DNA of 64,000 nt from Chryseobacterium sp. StRB126 (GTDB lineage Bacteria; Bacteroidota; Bacteroidia; Flavobacteriales; Weeksellaceae): the NCBI RefSeq assembly GCF_000829375.1, contig NZ_AP014624.1:3348001-3412000 (forward strand). The letters are read 5' to 3'. Position 1 is the stretch's first letter. Every line of letters starts with the position of its first letter. Below the pieces are notes generated by a model. That model worked only from the letters and a program-made list of their open reading frames with translations, searched no databases and was not told the origin of the DNA. Positions 43,436 to 51,429 of this stretch are shown here, piece by piece. Both the position numbers and the translations under genes were made by a program.

Positions 43436-45319
43436 TCAATTTCGTGAAATACATAGAATAATGTTGAAACTATTTTGGGCATTGAGCGTAAATGCCAGCT
43501 GTGAACTGTTTACCGAGTAATTCTGATAATTTCCCTTATATTCATTGTTGAAAATATTGAACATAGATGTAAGTGACCACCAATTGAAAAGCTTTGTAGT
43601 AGCCGTTATGTTGGCTCCATAAACATAAGATTTGTTCAGATTATCCTGAGTTTTTACAAGAATGCCTGTGTCCGGCTGATAATTGTAGACTTCTGTCATT
43701 ACATCATTGGTTACACTAAAATAAGCTGATGCTATGATGTATTTTCCCCAGGTATATCCTAATTCTGTAGCATGGGTAAACTCCGGGTTCAGATTTGGAT
43801 TTCCTTGCCAGTAATTGAACGGATCGTCGTAAAAACGGAATGAGTTCAGGTCGAAGTGACTTGGTCTGTTGATCCTTTTACTGTATGAAGCATAGAATCC
43901 ATGCTGATCGTTCACCTGATATTTGATTGATGCACTCGGAAACAGATTTGTATACTCTCTTTTTCGCTGCTCCTGAGACGTTTTCTGGTTGATGTCCGTA
44001 TGGGTCATTTCCGTTCTCAATCCCAGTTGAAAGGTCCATTTCGTAAGATTTAGCTTGTAGTTGGCATACAATGCATGAATCTGCTCTTTGTATACATATT
44101 CATTACTTGCTTTATCATCATTGATCCACTCTTCTCCCTGTTGTATAAAATACTCCGAAGGATTATTATTAGACTTTATCGTAGACTTCAGTCCTGTTTC
44201 CAGACTATGCTTTTCACTAAATGGAAGTGTGAAATCTACCTTAGCATTGAAAACTTTCAGGCGGGATGCAATACTCCCTCTCCTATTATTAAATTTCTCT
44301 GTCCTTTGATTCACTAACACATCCGAAAGCTGATGCTGGCGGGAAGTAAAACGTGAAGTTTCATATTCCAGATCCACATCTACCTTATAATCCTTATCAT
44401 TAAAAATATGCGTACCCTTTAGGCTATAGGTATAATCATACCAGTTTTCTTTGCTTTTGTTATCAGAAAGCACATGGGCAAACAGATTATCAACAGGCTG
44501 AAATATTCTGTTTTCACCCTTCGAAAAATCTTCATATCTCCCTATTTTAGCATCAAATAAAGCACCAATAGTCGTTTTATCACTGAAAACATAATCTGCT
44601 CCTACTTTAAAGTTATTGGAAGTTAAAGGCTCATTGGTCACTGAATTCTGATCTGTTCTGCGAGTCATCAGCTGAGGCTGTTTTTCATCAAAGAAAACCT
44701 GACTGAAATCCTTTCTTTCTTCCTCACCACGGAAAGTATAGCTGTAATCTCCATGTAGAGACAGTTTCTTATGAGTGTAATTAAGACTCAATCCGGTATT
44801 AACTCTGTTTTTACGACCTCTTCCGCCGTTCAGATAATAATTCCCGCTAAGCCCTTCCAATGAACTCTTTTTAAGTACAATATTAATGATGCCTGCATTT
44901 CCGGCAGCATCATATTTGGATGAAGGATTGGCAATAATTTCAATATTCTTTACCAAAGTAGAATTAGTGGAACGCAATAGATTGGCGAGTTCCTTAGATG
45001 AAAGAGAGCTCAGCTTACCGTTGATCATTATACTTACTCCTTTCTTACCTCGTAAGGATAGCTCACCATCCTGCGAGACTACCACACCTGGGGTTTTGCC
45101 CAATACTTCCAATACAGTAGTACCATCAGACAATACACTGTTTTCTACATTAAAAATCATTTTATCAGCTTTCTGCTGAAAAACCGCTTTACTTCCTTTT
45201 ACTACAATGCCGCTAATCTCAGAAACTTTTTCAGTCTGCAAAGAATCGTTTTGACTTTCCGTTTGCCCGTAAGCATTCAGGCTCGCCATTAAAGGTAGCC
45301 ATATATAGTGTTTCTTCAT
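43436..45319 (-). CDS. TonB-dependent receptor-like protein, 3'-truncated
   Basis: 627 residues of the outer-membrane-beta-barrel (TonB-like) family. Signal peptide (MKKHYIWLPLMASLNAYGQ), plug (TTVLEVLGKTPGVVVSQDGE, IMINGKLSSLSSKEL, YDAAGNAGIINIVLKK) and barrel strands including RINRPSHFDLNSFRFYDDPFNYWQGNPNLNPE. The barrel breaks off after SQLAFTLNAQNSF, ending IILCISRN and stop, without the last strands or the terminal aromatic signal needed for BAM assembly; about 120-150 residues are missing compared with the family's usual 750-800. The lost part adjoins the end of the DUF4374 gene, as if a deletion joined them. The protein may be nonfunctional. It is cotranscribed with the PepSY gene (11-bp gap). 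Confidence 0.85.
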   Translation of the reverse strand: MKKHYIWLPLMASLNAYGQTESQNDSLQTEKVSEISGIVVKGSKAVFQQKADKMIFNVENSVLSDGTTVLEVLGKTPGVVVSQDGELSLRGKKGVSIMINGKLSSLSSKELANLLRSTNSTLVKNIEIIANPSSKYDAAGNAGIINIVLKKSSLEGLSGNYYLNGGRGRKNRVNTGLSLNYTHKKLSLHGDYSYTFRGEEERKDFSQVFFDEKQPQLMTRRTDQNSVTNEPLTSNNFKVGADYVFSDKTTIGALFDAKIGRYEDFSKGENRIFQPVDNLFAHVLSDNKSKENWYDYTYSLKGTHIFNDKDYKVDVDLEYETSRFTSRQHQLSDVLVNQRTEKFNNRRGSIASRLKVFNAKVDFTLPFSEKHSLETGLKSTIKSNNNPSEYFIQQGEEWINDDKASNEYVYKEQIHALYANYKLNLTKWTFQLGLRTEMTHTDINQKTSQEQRKREYTNLFPSASIKYQVNDQHGFYASYSKRINRPSHFDLNSFRFYDDPFNYWQGNPNLNPEFTHATELGYTWGKYIIASAYFSVTNDVMTEVYNYQPDTGILVKTQDNLNKSYVYGANITATTKLFNWWSLTSMFNIFNNEYKGNYQNYSVNSSQLAFTLNAQNSFNIILCISRN

Positions 45320-45330
45320 GAATAATGGGT

Positions 45331-46539
45331 TTAGGTTGTTGTTTTCTTTTTATTTTTTCTGCCCCACCAGATCATAAATCCGGTTACCGGCAATGAAGCA
45401 CAGAATAAACTCATGATAAAAGCCAGTATTTTTCCGGGCATTCCAAAGAAGGCTCCTACATGTAAATCATAGGTAGCATCTGTAGCTCTTTCAGCCATAG
45501 GCTTGTTTTCGTGTGGACGGTTAAACAGCAGCTTTCCTGAATGTTCATCAAAAATCATCATGGAAGATTCGGCATAAGTAAATTCTTTTTCTTTAATCCA
45601 AATGCTTAAATTCTCGTGTTTATGGTCTGCTTGGGCATGGTCTTCCAGATCAACCCCAAAGGAATAGGCTTCAGGATAATGAATTTTCACCTGTTCAACA
45701 ATACGGTCTATGGTTGTTACAGTTTCTACCGATTCCGGAGCTGTTGTTTTATATTTACTGAAATCCGGTGTAGCAGAGGAAAAGCCATTAAGTAATACAT
45801 ACACCCATATTTGAGTAATACGGAACGAATACATAATCCCTGTAATAGCTACAATAATGGCCAGAAAGGAAGCATAAAAACCAAGAATGTTATGTACATC
45901 GTAGTTCTTACGTCTCCAGCCTTTTACTTTCTCCCATTGAAACCATAAGCGTTGTTTACGCATCTTTTTATTCTTCGGCCACCATAAGATAATACCAGTA
46001 ATCAGCATTACTACAAAAATAATTGTAGCTACTCCTACAATAGTGCCACCCACTTTATCACTCAGCAGCAAGGAACGGTGCAGAGCCATACAGATAAAAA
46101 AAGGATTGTTTTTTACATCATATATGGCAAGTACCTTTCCGGTATATTGGTTTACATACACATTTTTATAGACAATAATGCTATTGAAGTGATGCCAGCC
46201 ATCAGGGTTACCCTTAATCAGTCCGAATTGGTAAGAACGGGCAGGATCTATAGGAATGGTCACTTCATCTGTTTTTACGATTTCATTTTTCAGCTGGGCA
46301 TTAACGAGATCTTTTAACTCATGCAAAGGAATAGGCTTCTTATGCTGAATATCTTTCTCCCCATGAAAGATGTCTTCCTTACGTAATGCAGCAGTAATAT
46401 CTTCATTAAAAACAAAAAATGCACCTGATAAAGAAACAATTAAAACAATAATACCGGAAAGCAGACCTAGCCACAAATGAGCTTTCAGAATATATTTTTT
46501 GAAGGTACCTTTGGATTTCTTCTTAGCAGTTTCTTGCAT
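45331..46539 (-). CDS. PepSY-associated transmembrane protein (iron-uptake type)
   Basis: 402 residues with four membrane helices (about 25-48, 165-190, 220-245, 370-393), PepSY-type periplasmic loops and conserved LHRSLLLSDKVGGTIVGV and HNILGFYASFLAIIVAITG. Members such as FoxB/PiuB-like proteins sit beside siderophore receptors and are proposed to reduce or release ferric siderophores in the periplasm. Here it precedes the truncated receptor in the same operon, which supports a metal-uptake role for both. Confidence 0.88.
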   Translation of the reverse strand: MQETAKKKSKGTFKKYILKAHLWLGLLSGIIVLIVSLSGAFFVFNEDITAALRKEDIFHGEKDIQHKKPIPLHELKDLVNAQLKNEIVKTDEVTIPIDPARSYQFGLIKGNPDGWHHFNSIIVYKNVYVNQYTGKVLAIYDVKNNPFFICMALHRSLLLSDKVGGTIVGVATIIFVVMLITGIILWWPKNKKMRKQRLWFQWEKVKGWRRKNYDVHNILGFYASFLAIIVAITGIMYSFRITQIWVYVLLNGFSSATPDFSKYKTTAPESVETVTTIDRIVEQVKIHYPEAYSFGVDLEDHAQADHKHENLSIWIKEKEFTYAESSMMIFDEHSGKLLFNRPHENKPMAERATDATYDLHVGAFFGMPGKILAFIMSLFCASLPVTGFMIWWGRKNKKKTTT

Positions 46540-46577
46540 TTTATCGTTATTTAGTCTTATTAAAAATAAATGGAATG

Positions 46578-46585
46578 CAAATATA
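46578..46585 (-). promoter_or_regulatory. candidate -7 box TATATTTG of the PepSY operon
   Basis: Minus-strand exact TAnnTTTG match 39 bp before the PepSY start; no perfect -33 box. Confidence 0.5.
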
Positions 46586-46587
46586 AC

Positions 46588-46607
46588 TTTATTTGTAATA
46601 ATTCTAA
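46588..46607 (-). promoter_or_regulatory. shared motif TTAGAATTATTACAAATAAA, second copy
   Basis: Minus-strand counterpart of 39771-39790. It lies directly upstream of the -7 box, covering the spacer and -33 region, an ideal place for a repressor. The centre (TTTGTAAT-A-ATTCTAAA on the + strand) is an imperfect inverted repeat, six of eight pairs. Confidence 0.5.
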
Positions 46608-46664
46608 ACAGAGAGAGAACTTTATTTCACCTTAAAACCTGATTTTTATTAGAATTTATAAGAG

Positions 46665-46678
46665 TTGATCTTGATCAA
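46665..46678. promoter_or_regulatory. FNR-consensus palindrome TTGATCTTGATCAA
   Basis: TTGAT-N4-ATCAA is an exact match to the FNR binding consensus of enterobacteria. It sits inside a further 14-bp palindrome ATCTTGATCAAGAT (46668-46681). It lies between the divergent PepSY operon and the secreted protein gene, about 80 bp above the PepSY -7 box. Confidence 0.4.
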
Positions 46679-46691
46679 GATGAATAAAAGG

Positions 46692-46761
46692 TAGCATTCT
46701 CTAAAATAAATAGTAAATCTAGAATTTGTAAAAGATTAATATTTCAACGTTGAGAATGCTA
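46692..46761. repeat. 10-bp inverted repeat TAGCATTCTC ... GAGAATGCTA
   Basis: Perfect arms at 46692-46701 and 46752-46761 with 50 nt between. The right arm overlaps the fragment of the dispersed repeat. Confidence 0.5.
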
Positions 46762-47051
46762 AATTCTTTCTAAATATTCAAAAGAATGTTTGGAAATTCT
46801 ATCAGTTTTTGAAGTTAAGATCATGTACTTATACTTTCGCAATTTAAATATGAACATCAGATAAAGACATTAATTTTATTTATTATTAAGAAATTTTACA
46901 AAAAAAACACCAGAAAAAATTGCTTAAAACCGTCATTTATACAAAGATGAACACTTTACATTGTAGATTTGTTAAATTTTATTAAATAAAATTAAAATGA
47001 ATTTGTTAAAACCGGGAAATTATATTTATTTTAGTGCCTTAAAAATTTCTC

Positions 47052-47633
47052 ATGAAAAGATATAATTTATTGATTGTACTACTGCTGCTTATTTTTAACG
47101 TTACTACAGCACAAAAGAAAAAATCTCCGGCAGCTGATCTTAGCATCTTAAAGGATACTAAATCTAAAATTGAAGCTACAGTTCCATTAGTCATTCAACA
47201 TCTTCAGGCCATTGCTACAAAAGAAGGCGACAATAATATCATTATCAACGGAAAAACTGCATTGGGAAAAGAATATGGCATCTTAGAATCTGAATGGTTT
47301 TTATATAGAAACAATATGAAAAACTGTATCATGAACAATTCTTCCAAGAAAGCTAAAAAATGTATGGAATACCATACTCAATATCTTAGAAATACATTCA
47401 TCAATTATAGCAACTATATTTCTAACCTTACCAGAAAGAACGGATATTTAGGTGTAGAAGGTGATACTAAATTCGAGTTCAAACCTGCTGATATTGCAAC
47501 GAAACTTACCGAGGCTTATTTCAATGCTAATGACGCTGCAGGAAGAATGAAAGCAGACCAAAAAAGAGAATTCCTTGGAACCACTATGAGTGATGACAAT
47601 AAATTAACCCCTTATGCTCAATTGGCCCAATAA
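47052..47633 (+). CDS. exported helical protein of unknown function
   Basis: 193 residues. Signal peptide (MKRYNLLIVLLLLIFNVTTAQ) followed by a basic stretch KKKSP and a mostly helical body with two cysteines (NCIMNN, KKCMEYH) that could form a disulfide. No recognised domain. It is monocistronic with a strong terminator behind, and its long upstream region has an FNR-like palindrome, so it may be condition-regulated. Function not known. Confidence 0.65.
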   Translation: MKRYNLLIVLLLLIFNVTTAQKKKSPAADLSILKDTKSKIEATVPLVIQHLQAIATKEGDNNIIINGKTALGKEYGILESEWFLYRNNMKNCIMNNSSKKAKKCMEYHTQYLRNTFINYSNYISNLTRKNGYLGVEGDTKFEFKPADIATKLTEAYFNANDAAGRMKADQKREFLGTTMSDDNKLTPYAQLAQ

Positions 47634-47968
47634 GAAAACCTATACTTTAACAATATAAAAAAGAGAACTGCAAAACAGTTCTCTTTTTTTTGTAGCAAAA
47701 AATCCCCGCCAAAAGCAGTTTTGTGGTACTAATCATAAAACCTGGGGAAAAAGTAGAAATCAAGGCGGAGATAATTTGCATAAACTCTATAGAATCAACT
47801 GTCCTACCCTTGATCTATAAGAGCTGTACAAAAATAAGACTCTGCACTCTACCCATAAAAGAATAGCTGTAGAATTAAATGTCGGTAATTGTAGAAATAA
47901 TACTACTCATCATTACGTATAAATAACTAATGGCAGAAAAAATAGAATTATCAACTTTCATCTTTTGT
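47634..47968. other. intergenic region between convergent genes
   Basis: Apart from the terminator at 47657-47690 I see no gene, RNA or repeat. Short coding frames here are not protein-like. Confidence 0.5.
47657..47690 (+). terminator. terminator after the exported helical protein gene
   Basis: A 14-bp stem (AAAAAAGAGAACTG / CAGTTCTCTTTTTT) with a 5-nt loop and T run. Confidence 0.85.
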
Positions 47969-48415
47969 CTATTTCCACCAGTGGTAGTAATTGTGTAATC
48001 CGTCATATTCAAATCCACAACGAGGATATAGTGTATTCCCGATTTCATTGGTTTTCTCAGTTTCAAGCATTAGTCCGCAAGCTCCTGTTTCCTCACACCA
48101 TTGTTTGCTTCGATCAATTAATGCTACTGAAAGTCCTTTTCCTCTATAATCAGGGTGTACAAATAAGTCGCTCAGCAGCCATTGTTTTTGTAATTTAGTA
48201 TAATGGAACAGTTTGTAAAGTTGTACAAATCCCACTGCTTTTCCATCTATCCATGCAAGGAAGATATCTGACTCACTATTCAGAAATCTTTCTTTAAGAA
48301 ATGCTTTTCCTTTTTCTAGATCAGATTCCTGTCTGTAAAAAATACGATAAAGATTAAACAATTCTGCAGTTTCATTAAGATCTTCGAGACTTGCTTTTTT
48401 AATCATGTAATTCAT
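47969..48415 (-). CDS. GNAT family N-acetyltransferase
   Basis: 148 residues from the ATG at 48415 (MNYMIKKASLEDL); an earlier in-frame ATG at 48475 would place the promoter inside the gene. Acetyl-CoA-binding motif A is in LLSDLFVHPDYRGKGLSVALI, followed by the typical LETEKTNEIGNTLYPRCGFEY. It acetylates an amine of an unknown small molecule or protein. A single gene in the cytosol. Confidence 0.88.
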   Translation of the reverse strand: MNYMIKKASLEDLNETAELFNLYRIFYRQESDLEKGKAFLKERFLNSESDIFLAWIDGKAVGFVQLYKLFHYTKLQKQWLLSDLFVHPDYRGKGLSVALIDRSKQWCEETGACGLMLETEKTNEIGNTLYPRCGFEYDGLHNYYHWWK

Positions 48416-48441
48416 TGTTATATTGGTTTTAATTAACACTG

Positions 48442-48449
48442 CAAAAGTA
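48442..48449 (-). promoter_or_regulatory. candidate -7 box TACTTTTG of the GNAT gene
   Basis: Minus-strand exact TAnnTTTG match 27 bp before the chosen start. It lies inside the frame if the longer start is used, which argues for the shorter gene. Confidence 0.5.
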
Positions 48450-48611
48450 TCTTTAAACAGGACTATATTTACCATCCAGATTTAAGTTATAAGGATAGTC
48501 CAGCAAGCCAATACCCAGTTTTAAAAACATTTCCCAATATCCAAAATACCGCATGTTTTGGATTTTATACTACCCTACAACTTCAGAACTTTGCTCTATA
48601 AAACCCAAACA

Positions 48612-49325
48612 ATGACAGATCTACTCCAAAGAATTGAAAATACAGATTGGCAGTCTATTACAGAATCTATGCATAAAAACGGATATGCCATTCTTCCCAA
48701 TCTGTTATCAAATGATGAATGTAATCAATTGGTCTCCGATTATGATCAACCTGAAGGCTATCGCAAAACTGTTGTAATGGCGCGGCATCGTTTCGGCCTA
48801 GGTGAATATAAATATTTTAATTATCCACTGCCGGAATTACTTCAGACCCTACGAACCAATATTTATCCGCATCTTGCTCCAATTGCTAACACGTGGTTCA
48901 AAGCTTTAAATATTGATACATCTTTCCCATTAGAGCATCAGATTTTTTTACAGCAATGCCATGCTAACAATCAACGAAAAACCACTGTTTTGATTTTGAA
49001 ATATGGAGAAGGAGGCTTCAATACTTTACATCAGGATTTATACGGCGAGCTTTATTTTCCCATCCAGATCGTATTGATGCTTAGCGAGTCTGAACATGAA
49101 TTTACAGGTGGTGAGTTTGTCCTTACCCAGCAGATTCCAAGAGCACAATCCAAAGTCCTTGTTTTAAAACCTAAAAAAGGAGATGTTCTTATATTTACCA
49201 CCAATTTTAAACCTGAAAAAGGAACAAAAGGATATTACAGGATAAACATGAAACATGGTGTAAGTGAAGTGAAAACAGGAAAACGTTATGCCTTGGGAAT
49301 TATTTTCCATGATGCGGAAAACTAG
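48612..49325 (+). CDS. 2OG-Fe(II) oxygenase
   Basis: 237 residues from the ATG at 48612 (MTDLLQRIENTDWQSI); an in-frame ATG 54 bp upstream adds residues unlike the family. The iron triad is H140 and D142 (NTLHQDLYGE) with H215 (KHGVSEV), and R225 (GKRYALGI) binds 2-oxoglutarate. The fold is that of the prolyl-4-hydroxylase/AlkB-like jelly roll (FTGGEFVLTQQIPR, KKGDVLIFTTN). The substrate is not known. The next gene, 150 bp on, is a small Ada metal-binding domain protein, suggesting a link to alkylation damage. Confidence 0.85.
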   Translation: MTDLLQRIENTDWQSITESMHKNGYAILPNLLSNDECNQLVSDYDQPEGYRKTVVMARHRFGLGEYKYFNYPLPELLQTLRTNIYPHLAPIANTWFKALNIDTSFPLEHQIFLQQCHANNQRKTTVLILKYGEGGFNTLHQDLYGELYFPIQIVLMLSESEHEFTGGEFVLTQQIPRAQSKVLVLKPKKGDVLIFTTNFKPEKGTKGYYRINMKHGVSEVKTGKRYALGIIFHDAEN

Positions 49326-49326
49326 G

Positions 49327-49470
49327 GGAAAGGAAGATGGAAGCGGGAGGCTGGAAGTTAATGGTAGACAGAAAATTTACAACACCCATTTAATCCAATT
49401 GATTACAATGCAGCAATATTCAAACTTCAGGCTTCAAGAACTTCCCTCTTCCAGCCTCCAGCTTACTTAC
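49327..49470. repeat. imperfect inverted repeat between oxygenase and Ada-domain genes
   Basis: A purine-rich left arm (GGAGGCTGGAAG at 49346-49357 within GGAAG-type repeats) pairs with CTTCCAGCCTCC at 49448-49459. The whole spacer could fold into one long hairpin. GGAAG/GGCTGGAAG stretches are iterated, which points to an interspersed repeat rather than a terminator (no T run). Confidence 0.65.
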
Positions 49471-49476
49471 TAAAAT

Positions 49477-49734
49477 ATGATGCTACACTTACAACTCTCA
49501 GATTCTGAACTAAGAAGTAAAATCCGAAAACGAGAACTTCGTTTGGGTGGAAATAAAAACCTGAAAATCTACGGATTGCTTGACTGTAGATCAGGAAAAA
49601 GAATGAAAAGAGACAACCGAATCTTTTTTACTGATGAATCTGAAGCTTTACAAAATGGGTATCGTCCCTGTGCTCATTGTATGAGAGATGAATATCAGCA
49701 GTGGAAATTACAGCAAATTTATCATTTAAAATAA
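49477..49734 (+). CDS. minimal Ada metal-binding domain protein
   Basis: 85 residues (a second ATG at 49480 is equally possible). Residues 24-78 are an Ada N-terminal zinc domain: GGNKNLKIYG, LLDCRSGKRM, NRIFF and GYRPCAHCMRDEY. C37, C65 and C68 are kept, but the second ligand position of E. coli Ada (Cys42, C-x3-C) is K41 here. There is no methyltransferase, helix-turn-helix or glycosylase domain, so it is a free-standing domain. In E. coli this domain repairs methyl phosphotriesters at Cys38, the equivalent of C37. It follows the oxygenase gene, separated by a repeat, and precedes a methyltransferase. Confidence 0.8.
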   Translation: MMLHLQLSDSELRSKIRKRELRLGGNKNLKIYGLLDCRSGKRMKRDNRIFFTDESEALQNGYRPCAHCMRDEYQQWKLQQIYHLK

Positions 49735-49788
49735 ACATAAATTTTATGTAAATTAGTAGCTTTCATATCCATTAAAAACTAACTACAA

Positions 49789-50595
49789 ATGAACCCAGAG
49801 AATAACTATATAGAAATTAACAAAAACTCATGGAATAACAGAACCGAATCCCATTTAAAATCTGAATTTTATGATGTGGATGGATTTTTGAAAGGAAAAA
49901 ACTCTTTAAATGATATTGAACTGAATCTATTAGGAGATTTAAAAGGAAAATCGGTTTTACATTTACAATGCCATTTTGGGCAGGATACCATTTCACTAAG
50001 CAGGCTTGGAGCTGAAGTTACAGGGATTGATTTATCTGATAAAGCTATTGAAAGTGCCCAAAAATTGGCGCGTAGCACCAATTCAAATGCCCAATTTATC
50101 TGCAGTGACGTTTATGATCTTCCTAATCATCTGGATAAACAGTTTGATATTGTTTTTACAAGCTATGGAACCATTGGCTGGTTACCGGATTTAGACAAAT
50201 GGGCAAAAGTCATTACCCACTTTTTAAAACCTAACGGTACATTCATATTTGTTGAATTCCATCCTGTAGTTTGGATGTTTGATGACAATTTTGAAACTGT
50301 AGGATACAGATATTTTAATTCGGGAGCCATCGTAGAAACTGAAAGCGGAACTTATGCAGACAGAAACGCCGATATCAACCAATCTTATGTGATGTGGAAC
50401 CATGGATTAAGCGAAGTAATGAACAGTCTTATCAAAAACGGGCTAGAAATCAACAGCCTTGATGAATTTGATTACTCTCCTTACAATTGTTTCAACGGAA
50501 CCGTTGAGTTTGAACCTAAAAAGTATAGAATCTCCCATTTGGAAGACAAAATTCCTATGGTTTATTCTGTGGTGGCTACGAAGAAGAATGATTAA
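49789..50595 (+). CDS. class I SAM-dependent methyltransferase
   Basis: 268 residues. The SAM-binding motif I region is VLHLQCHFGQDTISLSRLG, followed by the acidic ribose contact in VTGIDLSD and motif IV FDIVFTSYGTIGWLPD. It resembles small-molecule methyltransferases of the UbiE/Tam type; the usual motif I glycines are partly replaced (LQCHFG). Substrate unknown. It stands 54 bp after the Ada-domain gene on the same strand and may share its transcript. Confidence 0.87.
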   Translation: MNPENNYIEINKNSWNNRTESHLKSEFYDVDGFLKGKNSLNDIELNLLGDLKGKSVLHLQCHFGQDTISLSRLGAEVTGIDLSDKAIESAQKLARSTNSNAQFICSDVYDLPNHLDKQFDIVFTSYGTIGWLPDLDKWAKVITHFLKPNGTFIFVEFHPVVWMFDDNFETVGYRYFNSGAIVETESGTYADRNADINQSYVMWNHGLSEVMNSLIKNGLEINSLDEFDYSPYNCFNGTVEFEPKKYRISHLEDKIPMVYSVVATKKND

Positions 50596-50654
50596 TATCT
50601 TCTGAATTTCCAAAGATACCCCCAGTATTCTTGGAGCTAGAAACACAGACCCAT

Positions 50655-51034
50655 ATTTTTTGCCACGAATGCACGAATAAATAAGTTTTAAAAGCCTATG
50701 TACCTTTGTATCTTTTTTTAAGACACATAGGCTTTATGTGTAAACAAAATCATTTGTGCATTCGTGGCGATTATTTTTTTTCAGATATCTGCGTCATCTG
50801 CAAAATCCGCGAGAGTTTTTTATAAAACGGTACGTGGCCATTAAAAAGGAATCAAAAGCTCCCTTAAACATCTGTGTAATCAGTGAAATCTGTGGGAAAA
50901 TTTATCTATATTCAATTTTATCGGAGATAAAATCCTTGCGCCATACTACAGCAGGCATTTAAAAAGCTTAGCAACTTTGCGATTTCCAACATGTTTCAAC
51001 GTTGAGACTGCTTCGCTTTGCTCGCAATGACAAA
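50655..51034 (+). repeat. composite intergenic repeat, copy B
   Basis: No gene is visible in the 549 bp at 50596-51144. This part starts with a long imperfect hairpin (GCCACGAATGCACGAAT at 50662-50678 against 50752-50768, and AAAGCCTATGT at 50691-50701 against 50725-50735), continues with tracts such as ATCTGTGTAATCAGTGAAAT, and ends with the module shared with copy A: TTTTATCGGAGATAAAA (50916-50932), ATTTCCAACATG, and the 33-bp end at 51002-51034 shared with copy C. Confidence 0.75.
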
Positions 51035-51101
51035 GACGCTGGTAGAGGTATCTATCAACTTATATCATCTGGTAAAATAGGTGAAAAGCTTAACAACAGG
51101 A

Positions 51102-51137
51102 AATAAAAAAAGAGAAGCAATATCAAATTACTTCTCT
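51102..51137 (-). terminator. terminator after the tRNA-fMet pair
   Basis: A 7-bp stem (AGAGAAG / CTTCTCT) with 13-nt loop and a U run on the minus-strand transcript, 8 bp beyond the second tRNA. Confidence 0.65.
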
Positions 51138-51144
51138 AGTTTAG

Positions 51145-51217
<73 letters not shown>

Positions 51218-51255
51218 GTGTATTTTTAGAGTGCTTACCGAAAGCACTTGCTTAG

Positions 51256-51328
<73 letters not shown>

Positions 51329-51339
51329 ATATTGGATTG

Positions 51340-51347
51340 CAAAGGTA
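51340..51347 (-). promoter_or_regulatory. candidate -7 box TACCTTTG of the tRNA pair
   Basis: Minus-strand TAnnTTTG match 12 bp before the first tRNA nucleotide, a distance that suits a very short 5' leader. Confidence 0.6.
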
Positions 51348-51417
51348 CGAATATTTTTCACAAATCCTAATTTTTCTTTTAAATAAAGGACTTTTATGAA
51401 AACTATTTTATTATTTG

Positions 51418-51425
51418 TATCTTTG
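51418..51425 (+). promoter_or_regulatory. candidate -7 box TATCTTTG very close to the yrdC-type start
   Basis: An exact TAnnTTTG match that ends only 4 bp before the ATG at 51430. Transcription would begin at or near the A of the start codon. Confidence 0.5.
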
Positions 51426-51429
51426 TTTT

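Larger units (their letters stand above)
46608..47051. other. regulatory-looking intergenic region
   Basis: No gene is seen. It holds an FNR-consensus palindrome (46665-46678), a 10-bp inverted repeat (46692-46701 and 46752-46761), and at 46743-46764 a stretch (TTTCAACGTTGAGA then TGCTA) matching the repeat at 50995-51013. The remainder is AT rich and without a full consensus promoter that I can identify for the downstream gene. Confidence 0.5.

Noticed and set aside
48558..48611. 18-codon N-terminal extension of the 2OG oxygenase
   Set aside because: Its residues (FILPYNFRTLLYKTQT) are not family-like, and the sequence lies where the leader and promoter should be.
49288..49473. 61-codon frame overlapping the oxygenase end and the GGAAG repeat
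   Set aside because: It overlaps a real gene in another frame and reads through the inverted repeat.
50756..50962. 68-codon frame inside the intergenic repeat
   Set aside because: It consists of translated repeat sequence and has no protein-like features.
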